Assembly: GCF_900102225.1 (NCBI RefSeq)
Contig: NZ_FNBF01000008.1
Coordinates: 28,076-92,075 of the forward strand
From: Eubacterium pyruvativorans
GTDB taxonomy: Bacteria > Bacillota > Clostridia > Peptostreptococcales > Anaerovoracaceae
Direction of reading: 5' to 3'
DNA length: 64,000 nucleotides
Made by a program: the position numbers and the translations under genes. Positions 41,985 through 51,190 of this stretch are shown here, piece after piece. A model generated the notes under the pieces. It did no database searches, was not told the DNA's origin, and saw nothing but the letters and a program-made list of their open reading frames with translations. Position 1 is the first letter of the stretch. Every line of letters begins with the position of its first letter.

Positions 41985-43892
41985 TCAACCAAGTATTCTT
42001 TCATCGCCAACCAGTCTGGTAATCCGTTCATTATCCATATATGCCAGAATCGCCATGGCGAACTTCCGGGTTGTTCCCACGCTGTCACGGAATTCTGCCA
42101 GTGTGATACTGCCCTTCTCCGCAATCGTCTTCCGGACGATGTCCAGAGCGCGCCGGAAGCAGCCTCCGTCCATATAATAGGTGTGATCCAGTCGAACCAG
42201 CTGTCCGTCCTGGGCCATGGCATCCAGAATATGCCGGACATTGACCGGATCTTTCTGCCCTTCCAGAACTTCCTCCACCGTCGGCATCTCGAATCCCTTC
42301 GACGCATATAATTCCGCCAACTGATCCCGGATCTTCTGCATTTCCGGTGTATACTCCACCCGAAAATCCGCCAGGGCCACCGTCTTTCCCTCGATGCGGA
42401 TCACGCCGTCCTGTTCCAGAAAACCGATCAGACCGGCGACGAGCTTTCCGTCGCTGATTCGGAGTTCCGCCGCAAGCCGGGAACGGAATTCTTCCGCTCC
42501 CATGCCCGGAGAAATCCGGTTCTTCTCATGGTAGTCCTCCAGGATGCTTTTTGATGAAGCCGCAGCATACCCCACGAAATCCTCGTGGATCAGTCTGCCG
42601 TCCGGCATCCGGCGGATCATACCTTCCTTCTCCAGACCTTTCAGAATCGATTCCGTTTCCGTAAGGCTGAGACGCAGCTTCATAGCCAGATCCCGGTCAG
42701 AGATCAGCTCCCATCCGGCCTGCCGGACATACAGCGCTGCGATCTCCCGGTCTGATCCGGTGTCCAGGATCGTAAGTTCCTCCAGCACATTCTCCCGGTT
42801 CCGCTTATGCTTCGCCGGGTCCGCATCCAGAATCCGGCCGCCGCCGATGGTGATCACCGGGGAATAGAAGCGGACAATGAAACGATCATTCCGCTTCACG
42901 CACAGGGGATCCTCCATGCGCATCTGAGCATAGCAGACGTCCCCTGGCTCGGCCACATCCCGGTCCAGCAGCACAACCTTCCCCACGGCTTCCGCAGCGC
43001 CGCAGTAAAAATGGACCCGGCTGTTGTTCAGAACTTCCCGGTCGATATCCTCGAACAATTCCAGTCGGATATCCACCATCATGGAATTCTTCAGGGAGCC
43101 CGGCCGGGCCAGCACGTCCCCCCGCTTCACATCATCCTTCTTCAGACCCTGCAGGTTGATCGCTGTCCGCTGCCCGGCATAAGCTGCCTCCACGTCCTCA
43201 TTATGAACCTGCACGTTGCGGACCTTCGTCACAGTGCCTTCCGGATAGATCATCACTTCATCTCCCACCCGGATGGTTCCCTCCAGCAGAGTTCCGGTGA
43301 TCACCGTTCCGTATCCGGCAATGGTGAACACACGGTCGATCGGCAGACGGAACAGTTCTTCCGCCTGATTCTTCAATGTTGTCTCGTCGATTTCCCGGAT
43401 AATCATCTGCCGCAGATCTTCAATGTGGTAGCCGTCCGCCGCAGAAACTTCAATTTCCGGGGCGCCCTCCAGGAAAGTGCCCGCCGTCATCTCCCGGGCA
43501 TCCTCGTGTACCAGCTCAATCCAGTCCTCATCCTCCACCAGATCCCGCTTCGTGAACACGAGAATTCCCTTCTCGATGCCCAGCTTGCTGAGAATGTGCA
43601 GATGCTCCACGGTCTGAGGCATGACGCCCTCGTCCATGCCGATCACCAGCAGTACCAGATCAATTCCGCCGGCGCCCGCCAGCATGTTCCGGATGAACTT
43701 CTCATGTCCCGGCACATCAATGATACTGATATTGTACTCGCCGATTTCGAAGTCGGCGAATCCGTTCTCGATGGTGATGCCCCGCTTCTTCTCTTCCTTC
43801 AGCCGGTCCGTGTCCATACCGGTCAGCGCCTTGATCAGCCAGGTTTTCCCATGGTCCACATGGCCTGCTGTTCCAACAATAATGTTCTTCAT
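41985..43892 (-). CDS. selB: Selenocysteine-specific elongation factor SelB
   Basis: A 635-residue translational GTPase that delivers Sec-tRNA(Sec) to UGA codons marked by a SECIS hairpin. The GTP site is '[17 protein letters not shown]' (residues 8-24), with '[13 protein letters not shown]' and 'FTKRDLVE' (NKxD replaced by TKRD). EF-Tu-like domains 2 and 3 follow, and the C-terminal ~250 residues form winged helices that bind SECIS RNA. It starts 26 bases after selA. Confidence 0.96.
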   Translation of the reverse strand: MKNIIVGTAGHVDHGKTWLIKALTGMDTDRLKEEKKRGITIENGFADFEIGEYNISIIDVPGHEKFIRNMLAGAGGIDLVLLVIGMDEGVMPQTVEHLHILSKLGIEKGILVFTKRDLVEDEDWIELVHEDAREMTAGTFLEGAPEIEVSAADGYHIEDLRQMIIREIDETTLKNQAEELFRLPIDRVFTIAGYGTVITGTLLEGTIRVGDEVMIYPEGTVTKVRNVQVHNEDVEAAYAGQRTAINLQGLKKDDVKRGDVLARPGSLKNSMMVDIRLELFEDIDREVLNNSRVHFYCGAAEAVGKVVLLDRDVAEPGDVCYAQMRMEDPLCVKRNDRFIVRFYSPVITIGGGRILDADPAKHKRNRENVLEELTILDTGSDREIAALYVRQAGWELISDRDLAMKLRLSLTETESILKGLEKEGMIRRMPDGRLIHEDFVGYAAASSKSILEDYHEKNRISPGMGAEEFRSRLAAELRISDGKLVAGLIGFLEQDGVIRIEGKTVALADFRVEYTPEMQKIRDQLAELYASKGFEMPTVEEVLEGQKDPVNVRHILDAMAQDGQLVRLDHTYYMDGGCFRRALDIVRKTIAEKGSITLAEFRDSVGTTRKFAMAILAYMDNERITRLVGDERILG

Positions 43893-43918
43893 TTCCTGCT
43901 CATTCCAATCTGTATATT

Positions 43919-45310
43919 CTAAGCGAGAATTTCCGCCAGTTTCTCGGCAATCATGTCCTGCTCCGGTTCGCTGACGGTTCTCATGTCGATCACGATCCTG
44001 TTCTCATGGACACGCACGATAATCGGCAGATCCCCCAGCCTGAGCTGTTCCTCTATATAGGCTGCACTGCGTTTCCGGCTGGACAGCACCGCTGCGGCGC
44101 CCTCCAGCAGAATCCCCGGCGTGGTTCCGCCGCCGATCATTCCCATGGAACGCTCCACCGCCACTTCTGCGTCCGGCACCCGTTCCAGAATCTTCGCCCG
44201 CATGCGTTCCGCATCCCGGGTCAAATCCTCCTTCGACCGGGTCAGCATGCGGAGAACCGGAATCGACCGCTTAGCCTCCTCCGGATCATAATACTGTTCA
44301 AAGGTGGCTTCCAGGCCGGCCAGGGTCATCTTGTCCACCCGGAGAATCCGGGCCAGCGGATGCTTCTTCATCCGGTCGATGTATTTCTTCTTTCCGATGA
44401 TGATACCCGCCTGAGGTCCTCCCAGCAGTTTATCCCCGCTGAACAGGATGACATCTGCCCCGGATTTCATTCCGTATTCCACCGTCGGCTCGTCGATCCC
44501 CCGGTCTGAGAGATCCACCATCAGTCCGCCCCCCAGGTCATAGATCACCGGCAGACCCCGTTTCCGTCCCAGGTCCGCCAGATCCTCCACCGGTACATCC
44601 TCCGTGAATCCGATCACCCGGTAATTGCTGGTATGCACTTTCATCAGTGCGCCGGTATTCTCCGTGATGGCGTTTTCATAATCTTTCAGCCGGGTCTTGT
44701 TCGTGGTGCCGACCTCTCGCAGCGTCGCTCCGGACTGTTCCATAATATCCGGAATGCGGAACGCTCCGCCGATCTCCACCAGTTCCCCCCGGGACACAAT
44801 CATTTCTTTTCCGGCGCCGATGGCAGCCAGAACGATCATGGTCGCTGCCGCATTATTATTCACCACCATGCAGGCTTCCGCTCCGGTGATTTTCCGGATG
44901 ATGCCCTCCACATGGGTATGACGGGACCCTCTGTGTCCGGCCTCCGGGTCGTATTCCAGGGTGGAATAGCGGTCTGCCACTTCAGCCACAGCCTGCTTCG
45001 CCTTCTTACTCAGCTCTGCCCTTCCCAGATTCGTATGGAGAATCACGCCTGTTCCGTTCACCACCGGGCGGAGGGATTTCCGGCACGAAAAAATGATATG
45101 TTCCGTGACATCCCTCATCACCCGGTCATGGCTCACGAAGTCCTCCGAGGTTTCCTCACCGCTGAGGATCGCCCGACGCTTCTCGTCCAATACAGACCTG
45201 ACAACATCCACCGCCTGCTCGTGAGGCATCGACGCGATCTGATCCGCCACTTCGGGATCGTTCAGGATCTCGTCCACCTTCGGCAGTCTGCGCAAAAGTT
45301 CACGATTCAT
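43919..45310 (-). CDS. selA: L-seryl-tRNA(Sec) selenium transferase
   Basis: A 463-residue PLP enzyme that turns seryl-tRNA(Sec) into selenocysteinyl-tRNA(Sec) with selenophosphate. The PLP lysine is K294 in '[13 protein letters not shown]'. '[14 protein letters not shown]' and '[16 protein letters not shown]' are conserved. The N-terminal ~60 residues form the tRNA(Sec)-binding domain. AGGAG sits 6 bases before the ATG, and the tRNA-Sec gene ends only 33 bases upstream on the same strand. Confidence 0.96.
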   Translation of the reverse strand: MNRELLRRLPKVDEILNDPEVADQIASMPHEQAVDVVRSVLDEKRRAILSGEETSEDFVSHDRVMRDVTEHIIFSCRKSLRPVVNGTGVILHTNLGRAELSKKAKQAVAEVADRYSTLEYDPEAGHRGSRHTHVEGIIRKITGAEACMVVNNNAAATMIVLAAIGAGKEMIVSRGELVEIGGAFRIPDIMEQSGATLREVGTTNKTRLKDYENAITENTGALMKVHTSNYRVIGFTEDVPVEDLADLGRKRGLPVIYDLGGGLMVDLSDRGIDEPTVEYGMKSGADVILFSGDKLLGGPQAGIIIGKKKYIDRMKKHPLARILRVDKMTLAGLEATFEQYYDPEEAKRSIPVLRMLTRSKEDLTRDAERMRAKILERVPDAEVAVERSMGMIGGGTTPGILLEGAAAVLSSRKRSAAYIEEQLRLGDLPIIVRVHENRIVIDMRTVSEPEQDMIAEKLAEILA

Positions 45311-45343
45311 ATCATTCTCCTGTCCTTATGAAATTTAAAAAAA

Positions 45344-45440
45344 TGGCGGGAGTATGTGGGAATCGAACCCACCCGGGAGGCTCCTAACCCCCTACACTGG
45401 TTTTGAAGACCAGGAGGCACACCAGCACCCATCTACCCCC
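45344..45440 (-). tRNA. selC: tRNA-Sec (UCA)
   Basis: A 97-base tRNA with the selenocysteine hallmarks: anticodon UCA in the loop CTTCAAA between CTGGT and ACCAG, a long GC-rich variable arm, an enlarged D stem, a T arm GTGGG-TTCGATT-CCCAC and an encoded CCA end. The acceptor pairs GGGGGTA with TACTCCC (one G-U); the eighth pair would be G-A. It is transcribed in the direction of selA, 33 bases away. Confidence 0.96.
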
Positions 45441-45838
45441 ATATAATATTTTGTGGAATATTTAACCTACTCAACTATACCATCGATATCCCTCCTTGTC
45501 TATCAAAAACATGAATAAGCCGAAAATAGAACATGGTCTTTTTTCCGGCCAATCGCCTGGGAATATTGTTGAAAAATCAGTACATCCCCGATTTCCGTTA
45601 TTATTTTCCATCTGCCCTGCGCCCGGAGGATCCGAGGCGTTATTGACGGAATCAATATATACTTCTTTCTGATTCATTTTTTTGATAAAGAAGATTTCTC
45701 TTTTCTCCAAATCTCCTTCATGCGGATCGATTCATCCGGTAAAATATGGGGTAAACTTACCCCGGAATCTGTTTCGGAACAGGTTCCGAAGAACGAATAA
45801 CGGTGTATTTTTTGACGATAGAGAAAGAAGGAGGAGCA
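45441..45838. other. Intergenic region between tRNA-Sec and selD
   Basis: It holds the promoters of the tRNA-Sec/selA unit (minus) and of selD (plus). A possible selD -10 is TAAAAT at 45740-45745. A short minus-strand frame of 79 codons (45471-45710) starts with TTG two bases after an AAGGAG but shows no recognisable composition, so it is not called. Confidence 0.5.
45748..45790. promoter_or_regulatory. Two inverted repeats upstream of selD
   Basis: GGGGTAA-AC-TTACCCC (45748-45763) and TTCGGAAC-AG-GTTCCGAA (45773-45790) lie in tandem, 10 bases apart, just after a TAAAAT -10 and about 50 bases before the selD ATG. They are good candidates for a regulator site, perhaps for the LysR protein, or for leader hairpins. 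Confidence 0.45.
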
Positions 45839-46873
45839 ATGTCTGAGACGAAACTCACCCAGATGACCTGCCACAGCGGCTGAGAGGCCAAGGTAGAGCC
45901 GGATGCCCTGACGCAGGTTCTGCGTCAGTTACCTAAATTCCACGATCCGAATCTGATCGTGGGCTTCGATACTGCGGACGACGCCGCCGTATACAAGATC
46001 ACCGATGATATAGCGCTGATCGAAACCGTGGATATTTTCCCCCCGGTGGTAGACGATCCGTATGAATACGGGCAGATCGCCGCCGCCAACTCGCTGAGCG
46101 ACGTGTATGCCATGGGCGGTGTTCCGAAGCTGGCCATGAATGTGCTCTGCATTCCGGAGGACCTGGATCCGAAGGTGGTAAATGACATCATGCAGGGAGG
46201 ATATGCGAAGGTGCAGGAAGCCGGTGCCATCATCTGCGGCGGGCACACCATCAAGGACAACGAGCCGAAGTACGGCCTCTGCGTCAGCGGATTCGTTCAC
46301 CCGGAGAAGGTCATTGCGAACAGCACGGCACAAAAGGGGGATGTGCTCATCGTCACGAAGGCGGTGGGAACCGGTATTCTGAACAATGCCGTGAAAGCGG
46401 ATCTGATCACGCCTGATTCTGTGAAAACGCTGGCCGCCAGCATGGCGCAGCTGAACCGCCGGCCGGCGGAGATCATGTCGGATTTCCATGTTTCCGCCTG
46501 CACGGACATCACAGGCTTCGGACTGCTGGGACACACCTATGAGATGGCCGAAGGAAGCGGAATGAATATCGTGCTGGATCACACGAAGATCCCGGCGCTT
46601 CCGGAGGCTCTGGATATGGCCCGTATGGGCGTGGTGCCGGCAGGCGCCTACAAGAACCGGAAGTGGATCGGCCCGAATGTCAGCATCATGGAGGACGTTC
46701 CGCTGGAATACTCCGACCTGCTGTTCGACCCGCAGACTTCCGGCGGCCTGCTGATCACTGTGCCGGAAGAAGAGAGTCAGGAACTGCTCCGGCGCCTGAA
46801 GGATGAAATTCCGGCGGCCGAAATCATCGGATATGTCTCCGGTCCGGCCTGTCCGCCGGTGACCGTGATCTGA
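45839..46873 (+). CDS. selD: Selenophosphate synthetase, itself a selenoprotein (UGA = Sec15)
   Basis: A 344-residue enzyme making selenophosphate from selenide and ATP. The ATG at 45839 has AGGAGG 4 bases upstream. The frame reads MSETKLTQMTCHSG and then UGA at 45881-45883, then EAKVEPDALTQVL and on through 'VGFDTADDAAVYKI' to the stop at 46873. The UGA falls at the place of the catalytic Cys17 of E. coli SelD, where Sec is known in other bacteria. A hairpin 25-45 bases after the UGA fits a bacterial SECIS. Reading UGA as stop would leave a false start near 45959. Later motifs include 'GGHTIKDNEPKYG' and 'TDITGFGLLGH'. Confidence 0.95.
45881..45928 (+). promoter_or_regulatory. Sec UGA codon and bacterial SECIS hairpin in selD
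   Basis: UGA is at 45881-45883. CTGACGCAG (45908-45916) pairs with CTGCGTCAG (45920-45928) around a GTT loop, a perfect 9-bp stem inside the coding sequence. The loop lies 33 bases after the UGA, within the range for bacterial SECIS elements, and has a GU in the apex as SelB requires. Confidence 0.85.
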
Positions 46874-46892
46874 TGAATCCGAATGCGATTCC

Positions 46893-46937
46893 CTTGTCCC
46901 CCTGCTTCCGGTTTCCGGCGGGGCGGACAAGTTTTTT
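46893..46937 (+). terminator. Terminator of selD
   Basis: CTTGTCC (46893-46899) pairs with GGACAAG (46925-46931), extended by a C-run/G-run inner stem, then six T. Confidence 0.85.
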
Positions 46938-46950
46938 CATTGATATCACT

Positions 46951-47013
46951 ACGAAGAGGGACTGTCCCCCCGGCCGATCGTCATTCGCCGCGGGAACAGT
47001 CCCTCCGCTTCGT
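46951..47013. terminator. Long hairpin after the AdhE-like pseudoenzyme gene
   Basis: ACGAAG-GGGACTGT pairs with ACAGTCCC-CTTCGT over about 60 bases with small internal loops. It lies 24 bases past the minus-strand stop. There is no T-run, so it is either a weak terminator or a barrier to transcription from selD. Confidence 0.55.
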
Positions 47014-47036
47014 TAATCAACAGATGATATGTGGAA

Positions 47037-47996
47037 TTAGAGTGCTTCCAGCTTCCTGCATGCCGCCAGCCAATCTTCAGCCGAACCGAAACCGGCCTGT
47101 TTCGCCAGTTCACCGATCACTTCCGCTTCTGCGCCGGACGGCTTCATGTCTTCTTCTGTCGGATAGAGCGGCTCCTCCGGATCGATGGTCCTCAGGGAAT
47201 TTCCGGCCGCCATGCCCGCCAATGCAGCGGCATTCGCCAGCGTCTCCCGGGCAACCGGGGCCTTCGGTCCCTTTTCCACAACCACCGGAAGGTTTTCCAA
47301 CACCATCCGCGCAGCATCCATTGCGAACCCCCTCGCATAATCCGTCGCACCTTCACAGGTCAGCGACCGGACTGCCAGGGTGAGAGCCTTCCGTCCTGCA
47401 TCTTTCGCCATTTCCGGCGTTTCAGCCTGGGCATAGTCGGCATCCAGCACCGCCATTTCCGGAATCAGACTGTAGTCCGCAATAATCCGCTTCTTCCCTG
47501 CGTCGTCCCCGGCGACCGCGAACGGAGAACACTCCAGTCCGTAACCGGCCGCCGTAGGGATCAACACGAGCTTTGCTTTCTGACCTGTCAACGGGAAACC
47601 GGCTTCCGATGCGGAAATCTCTCCGAATCTGTCTGCCGTCTGCTCCAGATCAATGTCAGGGTTCTCATACAGAAGCCACATGATCTTCGCGAGGCTCATG
47701 ATTTCTGCGCCTCCGACACCAATGATGACTTCCGGCTGAAGTTCCTCCATTTTCTGGAGTCCGTTTCCGGCATTGCGGAAGGTGGACAGACCACCCTCCG
47801 CTAAATATTCCGCAGTCCGGATTCCCTGCTTATTCAGCATCCGGTCGACAGGGCCCACGACTCCTTCTCTGTACAGATCAGGATCTGAGACAATGAAAGC
47901 TCTGTTCAAACGATATACTTCATGAAGTTCTCTGAGCGCGACCGGCATACAGCCCCGCTTGAAGTAGACCTTCTTCGGTATCCTAAGCCATAACAT
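47037..47996 (-). CDS. AdhE-like protein without metal ligands (probable pseudoenzyme)
   Basis: A 319-residue intact frame that aligns from its first residue (MLWLRIPKKVYFKRG) with the alcohol dehydrogenase half of the adjacent AdhE (MLWLQLPKKVYFKTG, from AdhE residue 454). The NAD loop GGGSAIDTAK has become GGAEIMSLAK and TTAGTGSE has become TAAGYGLE. The iron-ligand segment YDVLTHAVEAY reads RKALTLAVRSL, and the section with the last two His ligands is missing; the frame rejoins near 'PLYPTEEDM'. AAGGTGA precedes the ATG. It follows adhE by 44 bases on the same strand. An enzymatic role is unlikely; a structural or regulatory role with AdhE is my inference. Confidence 0.75.
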   Translation of the reverse strand: MLWLRIPKKVYFKRGCMPVALRELHEVYRLNRAFIVSDPDLYREGVVGPVDRMLNKQGIRTAEYLAEGGLSTFRNAGNGLQKMEELQPEVIIGVGGAEIMSLAKIMWLLYENPDIDLEQTADRFGEISASEAGFPLTGQKAKLVLIPTAAGYGLECSPFAVAGDDAGKKRIIADYSLIPEMAVLDADYAQAETPEMAKDAGRKALTLAVRSLTCEGATDYARGFAMDAARMVLENLPVVVEKGPKAPVARETLANAAALAGMAAGNSLRTIDPEEPLYPTEEDMKPSGAEAEVIGELAKQAGFGSAEDWLAACRKLEAL

Positions 47997-48040
47997 TTCT
48001 CAATCACCTTGCCTTTATGCTGCCACATTAAGCGCATCGC

Positions 48041-50812
48041 TTAATTGAATCCGCCAACCTTGTCCAGGCCGATCTCCGCAGCCAGTCCGTTCGGGTATGC
48101 TGCGTGGGTGTCTGTCGGGTTCTCGAACGGCAGAGCCAGGACATCGCCGAACTTCTCGACGAATTTCTCGTTGCCGTAGAAGGCGCGCAGGTAGCAGGCC
48201 TTGAGTTCTCCGATGGTCGGGTATACCGGGTTGCATCCGGTGCAGGCATCATGGAATGCCCACTCGGACATCTGGTCAACCGCTGCCAGGAAGTCTGCTT
48301 CATGCTCTTCCGCCGTCTTCTCCGGATGTGCCTCGCACAGCCAGTCACAGATGGTTTCAGGGATGTCCACATCCTTCTTCAGCTGTTCGGATGCCTTGAT
48401 CCAGTTCTCGAAGGTTTCATCGTCATTCTTTCCCTTCACGCCGATCAGTTCACCCAGCTGGACGTACCGCTCGAATGCCTGCGGATACTTATACTGGGAG
48501 AAGGTACCCATGTGATACGGATGCTTCTGTGCATTGAACCGGCATACATACGGGAACAGCAGAGCGTTCGCAGTGCCGTGCGGGATATGGAACCAGCCGC
48601 CCAGCTTGTGGGACAGGGAGTGGTTGATGCCCAGGAATGCGTTCGCAAATGCGATGCCGGCCAGAGCCGATGCATCTGCCATCTTCTCTCTCGCAACCGG
48701 ATCCGGCTTCGCACCCTTGAAGGCAGATCTGTACGCCTTCGGCAGCCACTTGAATACCAGCTCTGTGGCTGTCTTCGCAAATCCGTCTGTGTAGTCTGTC
48801 GCAAATGTGGATACGTATGCTTCCACCGCATGGGTCAGAACGTCGTATCCGGAAGCCTGTGTCGCTCTCGGCGGCAGCTTCATCATATTATCTGCATCGA
48901 CGATGGCCATTTCCGGCATCATTTCGTATCCGATCAGAGGCCACTTCATTCCGGTGTTCGCATCGGAAATAATGGTGAACGGTGTCATCTCGGAACCGGT
49001 ACCGGCTGTGGTCGGGATGCAGACCAGCTTCGCCTTCTTGCCCATCTGCGGGAAGAAGCGGATCCTCTTACGGATATCCAGGAATGTGGTCGCCATGTCG
49101 AGGAATCCCTCTTCCGGATTCTCGTACATGATCCACATGATCTTCGCTGTATCGATTGCGGAACCGCCGCCGATTGCGATGATGACATCCGGTTCAAACT
49201 CATGCATCTTCGGCAGGCCCTTCATCGCATCCTGAATCTGCGGGTCAACTCGAATGTCGAAGAATTCCGCAACGTCGATGCCTTCATTCTTCAGGTCGTT
49301 GATGATCGCATCGCAGGCGCCCATCTGGAACAGGTTGGCGTCGGTGACGATGAATGCTCTCTTGAAGTTGTAAACTTCCTTCATCTCTCTCAGAGCAACC
49401 GGTGTGCACCCTGTCTTGAAGTATACCTTCTTCGGCAGCTGCAGCCACAGCATGTTCTCCTTACGCTGCGTCACGGTCTTGATGTTCAGCAGCTGTTCGA
49501 ACTGCGTATTTCCTGCGAAGGAAGAACCGCCCCAGGATCCCGGTCCCAGCGTCAGGGACGGAGCCAGGTCGAAGTTGTACAGGTCGCCGATGCCGCCGAA
49601 TGCTGTCGGCTGGTTGATGATGATACGGCAGGCCTTCATCTTCTTGCCGAATGCCTCGATCTTGTCTTCCTCTGTCGGATCGATATACATACAGGCGGAA
49701 TGTCCCGCACCGCCCTCGATAACCAGTTTCTCACAGATGTCGAAGGCTTCTTCCAGTGTCTCTGCCTTGAACATACCAAGCAGCGTCGTCAGTTTCTCAC
49801 AAGCCCACGGGTTGTCATGGGATGTATCATCCGTCTCGTAGATCAGAACCTTGGTTTCCGGCGGTACTTCGAACCCGGCCATCTCTGCCAGATGAACCGC
49901 CGTCTGTCCTACAGCTGCCGGCTTAACGCCGTGCGTCTTGAAGTTGAAGAACACATCCGCCACCTTCGCAGCTTCCTCATCGTTCAGGAAGTAGCAGCGC
50001 GCATCCTTAAACAGAGCCTTCACTTCATCGTATACGCTGGCCAGAACTGTTACATGCTGTTCTGTCGCACAGATCATGCCGTTATCAAACGTCTTGGAAT
50101 GAATGATAGATTCTACAGCCATTCTCAGGTCTGCAGATTCATCGATGACTACGTTGCAGTTGCCCGGTCCTACGCCGATCGCCGGTGTGCCGGAGGAGTA
50201 AGCCGCTCTGACCATTCCTTCACCGCCGGTAGCCAGAATCAGATCTACTTCCTTCATCAGCAGTCCGGACAGTTCGATGGACGGTGTGGAAATCCATGCG
50301 ATTGCATTCGGCGGCATGCCCATTTCGATCGCTGCGTTTCTCATAATCCGAACAGCCTCGATCGTGCAGTTCGTCGCGTGCGGATGCGGGGAAACGATGA
50401 TGGCGTTTCTGGTCTTCAGAGCCATCATCACCTTGTAAATTGCAGTGGAAGTCGGGTTCGTTGTCGGTGTGACCGCACCGATGATTCCCTTCGGTGTGGC
50501 AATCCGCTTCGTGCCGAATGCCTTGTTCTCTTCGATCACATCGCAGCTTGGCTTAAGACGCATGTAGTTCCACATATGTTCTGACGCATACTGGTTCTTC
50601 GTGACCTTGTCCACCATAACGCCGTAGCCGGTCTCTTCACAAGCCATTTTCGCCAGCGGAATTCTCATCTTGGAAACTGCCATCGCCGCATGTTCGCAGA
50701 TACGGTCGACCTGCTCCTGTGTAAATGTCGCAAACTCATCCTCTGCGGCTCTGATCAGCGGAAGTGCTTCTTCGAAAGATTCGACTGAATTGATCAATAA
50801 CTCCTTGTTCAT
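48041..50812 (-). CDS. adhE: Bifunctional aldehyde/alcohol dehydrogenase AdhE
   Basis: A 923-residue enzyme reducing acetyl-CoA to acetaldehyde and on to ethanol. Residues 1-440 are the CoA-acylating aldehyde dehydrogenase with catalytic C248 in 'FDNGMICATEQ'. Residues 454-923 are the iron alcohol dehydrogenase with 'GGGSAIDTAKIMW', 'PTTAGTGSEMTPF' and iron ligands in 'GYDVLTHAVEAY', 'NHSLSHKLGG' and 'IPHGTANALL'. AdhE forms spirosome filaments. Codon choice (AGA for Arg, common GTT) resembles gdhA and suggests high expression. AAGGAGG is 4 bases before the ATG. Confidence 0.97.
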   Translation of the reverse strand: MNKELLINSVESFEEALPLIRAAEDEFATFTQEQVDRICEHAAMAVSKMRIPLAKMACEETGYGVMVDKVTKNQYASEHMWNYMRLKPSCDVIEENKAFGTKRIATPKGIIGAVTPTTNPTSTAIYKVMMALKTRNAIIVSPHPHATNCTIEAVRIMRNAAIEMGMPPNAIAWISTPSIELSGLLMKEVDLILATGGEGMVRAAYSSGTPAIGVGPGNCNVVIDESADLRMAVESIIHSKTFDNGMICATEQHVTVLASVYDEVKALFKDARCYFLNDEEAAKVADVFFNFKTHGVKPAAVGQTAVHLAEMAGFEVPPETKVLIYETDDTSHDNPWACEKLTTLLGMFKAETLEEAFDICEKLVIEGGAGHSACMYIDPTEEDKIEAFGKKMKACRIIINQPTAFGGIGDLYNFDLAPSLTLGPGSWGGSSFAGNTQFEQLLNIKTVTQRKENMLWLQLPKKVYFKTGCTPVALREMKEVYNFKRAFIVTDANLFQMGACDAIINDLKNEGIDVAEFFDIRVDPQIQDAMKGLPKMHEFEPDVIIAIGGGSAIDTAKIMWIMYENPEEGFLDMATTFLDIRKRIRFFPQMGKKAKLVCIPTTAGTGSEMTPFTIISDANTGMKWPLIGYEMMPEMAIVDADNMMKLPPRATQASGYDVLTHAVEAYVSTFATDYTDGFAKTATELVFKWLPKAYRSAFKGAKPDPVAREKMADASALAGIAFANAFLGINHSLSHKLGGWFHIPHGTANALLFPYVCRFNAQKHPYHMGTFSQYKYPQAFERYVQLGELIGVKGKNDDETFENWIKASEQLKKDVDIPETICDWLCEAHPEKTAEEHEADFLAAVDQMSEWAFHDACTGCNPVYPTIGELKACYLRAFYGNEKFVEKFGDVLALPFENPTDTHAAYPNGLAAEIGLDKVGGFN

Positions 50813-51130
50813 ACTACCTCCTTGCAGCAGGGTCCTGCAGCGGAACCGTGCTGCGGCCTAACAAAAAATCGCAGTAACTTTTCATTGGAATGATAGTGAT
50901 TCAGTTGATTGGTTTAGAATTCTTTCAATTTCGATCGATCGATACCGGTTTTCCAAGACTGTTGTATTGCCGAACATACTTGCGAATACAAAAATGCATT
51001 CAATTCGTACAATTCCGAGTCTTTCGTAACGTCTAAAGATTAAAACAGCAGCAAGGAAAAGTCAATATGTTTGGTAAAAAAAAATAATCATAGTTAAAAC
51101 TTTTGTTTATCGTCACAATATACAGTTTAG
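50813..51130 (-). promoter_or_regulatory. Long AT-rich adhE leader/promoter region
   Basis: About 320 bases upstream of adhE, markedly more AT-rich than the rest of the window. A TTGACT (minus strand, near 51065) followed by TTTAAT about 15 bases on is a possible distant promoter. A GATCGATCGATC run lies near 50931-50943. Near the ATG the leader can form competing GC hairpins. I see no clear Rex operator. No gene is supported. Confidence 0.45.
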
Positions 51131-51169
51131 TAAAAACAGGCGTTCCGAAATCCCTTCGAAACGCCTGTT
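51131..51169 (-). terminator. Terminator of the COG2509-type flavoprotein gene
   Basis: AACAGGCGTT (minus strand, from 51169) pairs with AACGCCTGTT ending at 51135, extended by a partial inner stem, and is followed by TTTTTA on the minus strand. It isolates adhE from the gene upstream. Confidence 0.85.
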
Positions 51170-51190
51170 GCAATGCTTTCAGCCGATTTA

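Noticed and set aside
45471..45710. 79-codon minus-strand frame between tRNA-Sec and selD
   Set aside because: TTG start only two bases from an AAGGAG, no recognisable domain or composition, and it lies across promoter regions.
45959..46873. Treating selD as starting at 45959
   Set aside because: That GTG is only where the frame reopens after the UGA; the true ATG with AGGAGG is at 45839 and the stretch between is homologous to SelD.
47037..47996. Calling the AdhE-like gene a pseudogene or sequencing artefact
   Set aside because: The frame is intact over 319 codons with its own ribosome binding site, and its divergence from adhE is spread across the gene.
51061..51110. Rex repressor site before adhE
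   Set aside because: AT-rich GTTAAAA and TTTTGTTT half-sites are present, but they do not form the symmetric TTGTTAA-type palindrome.
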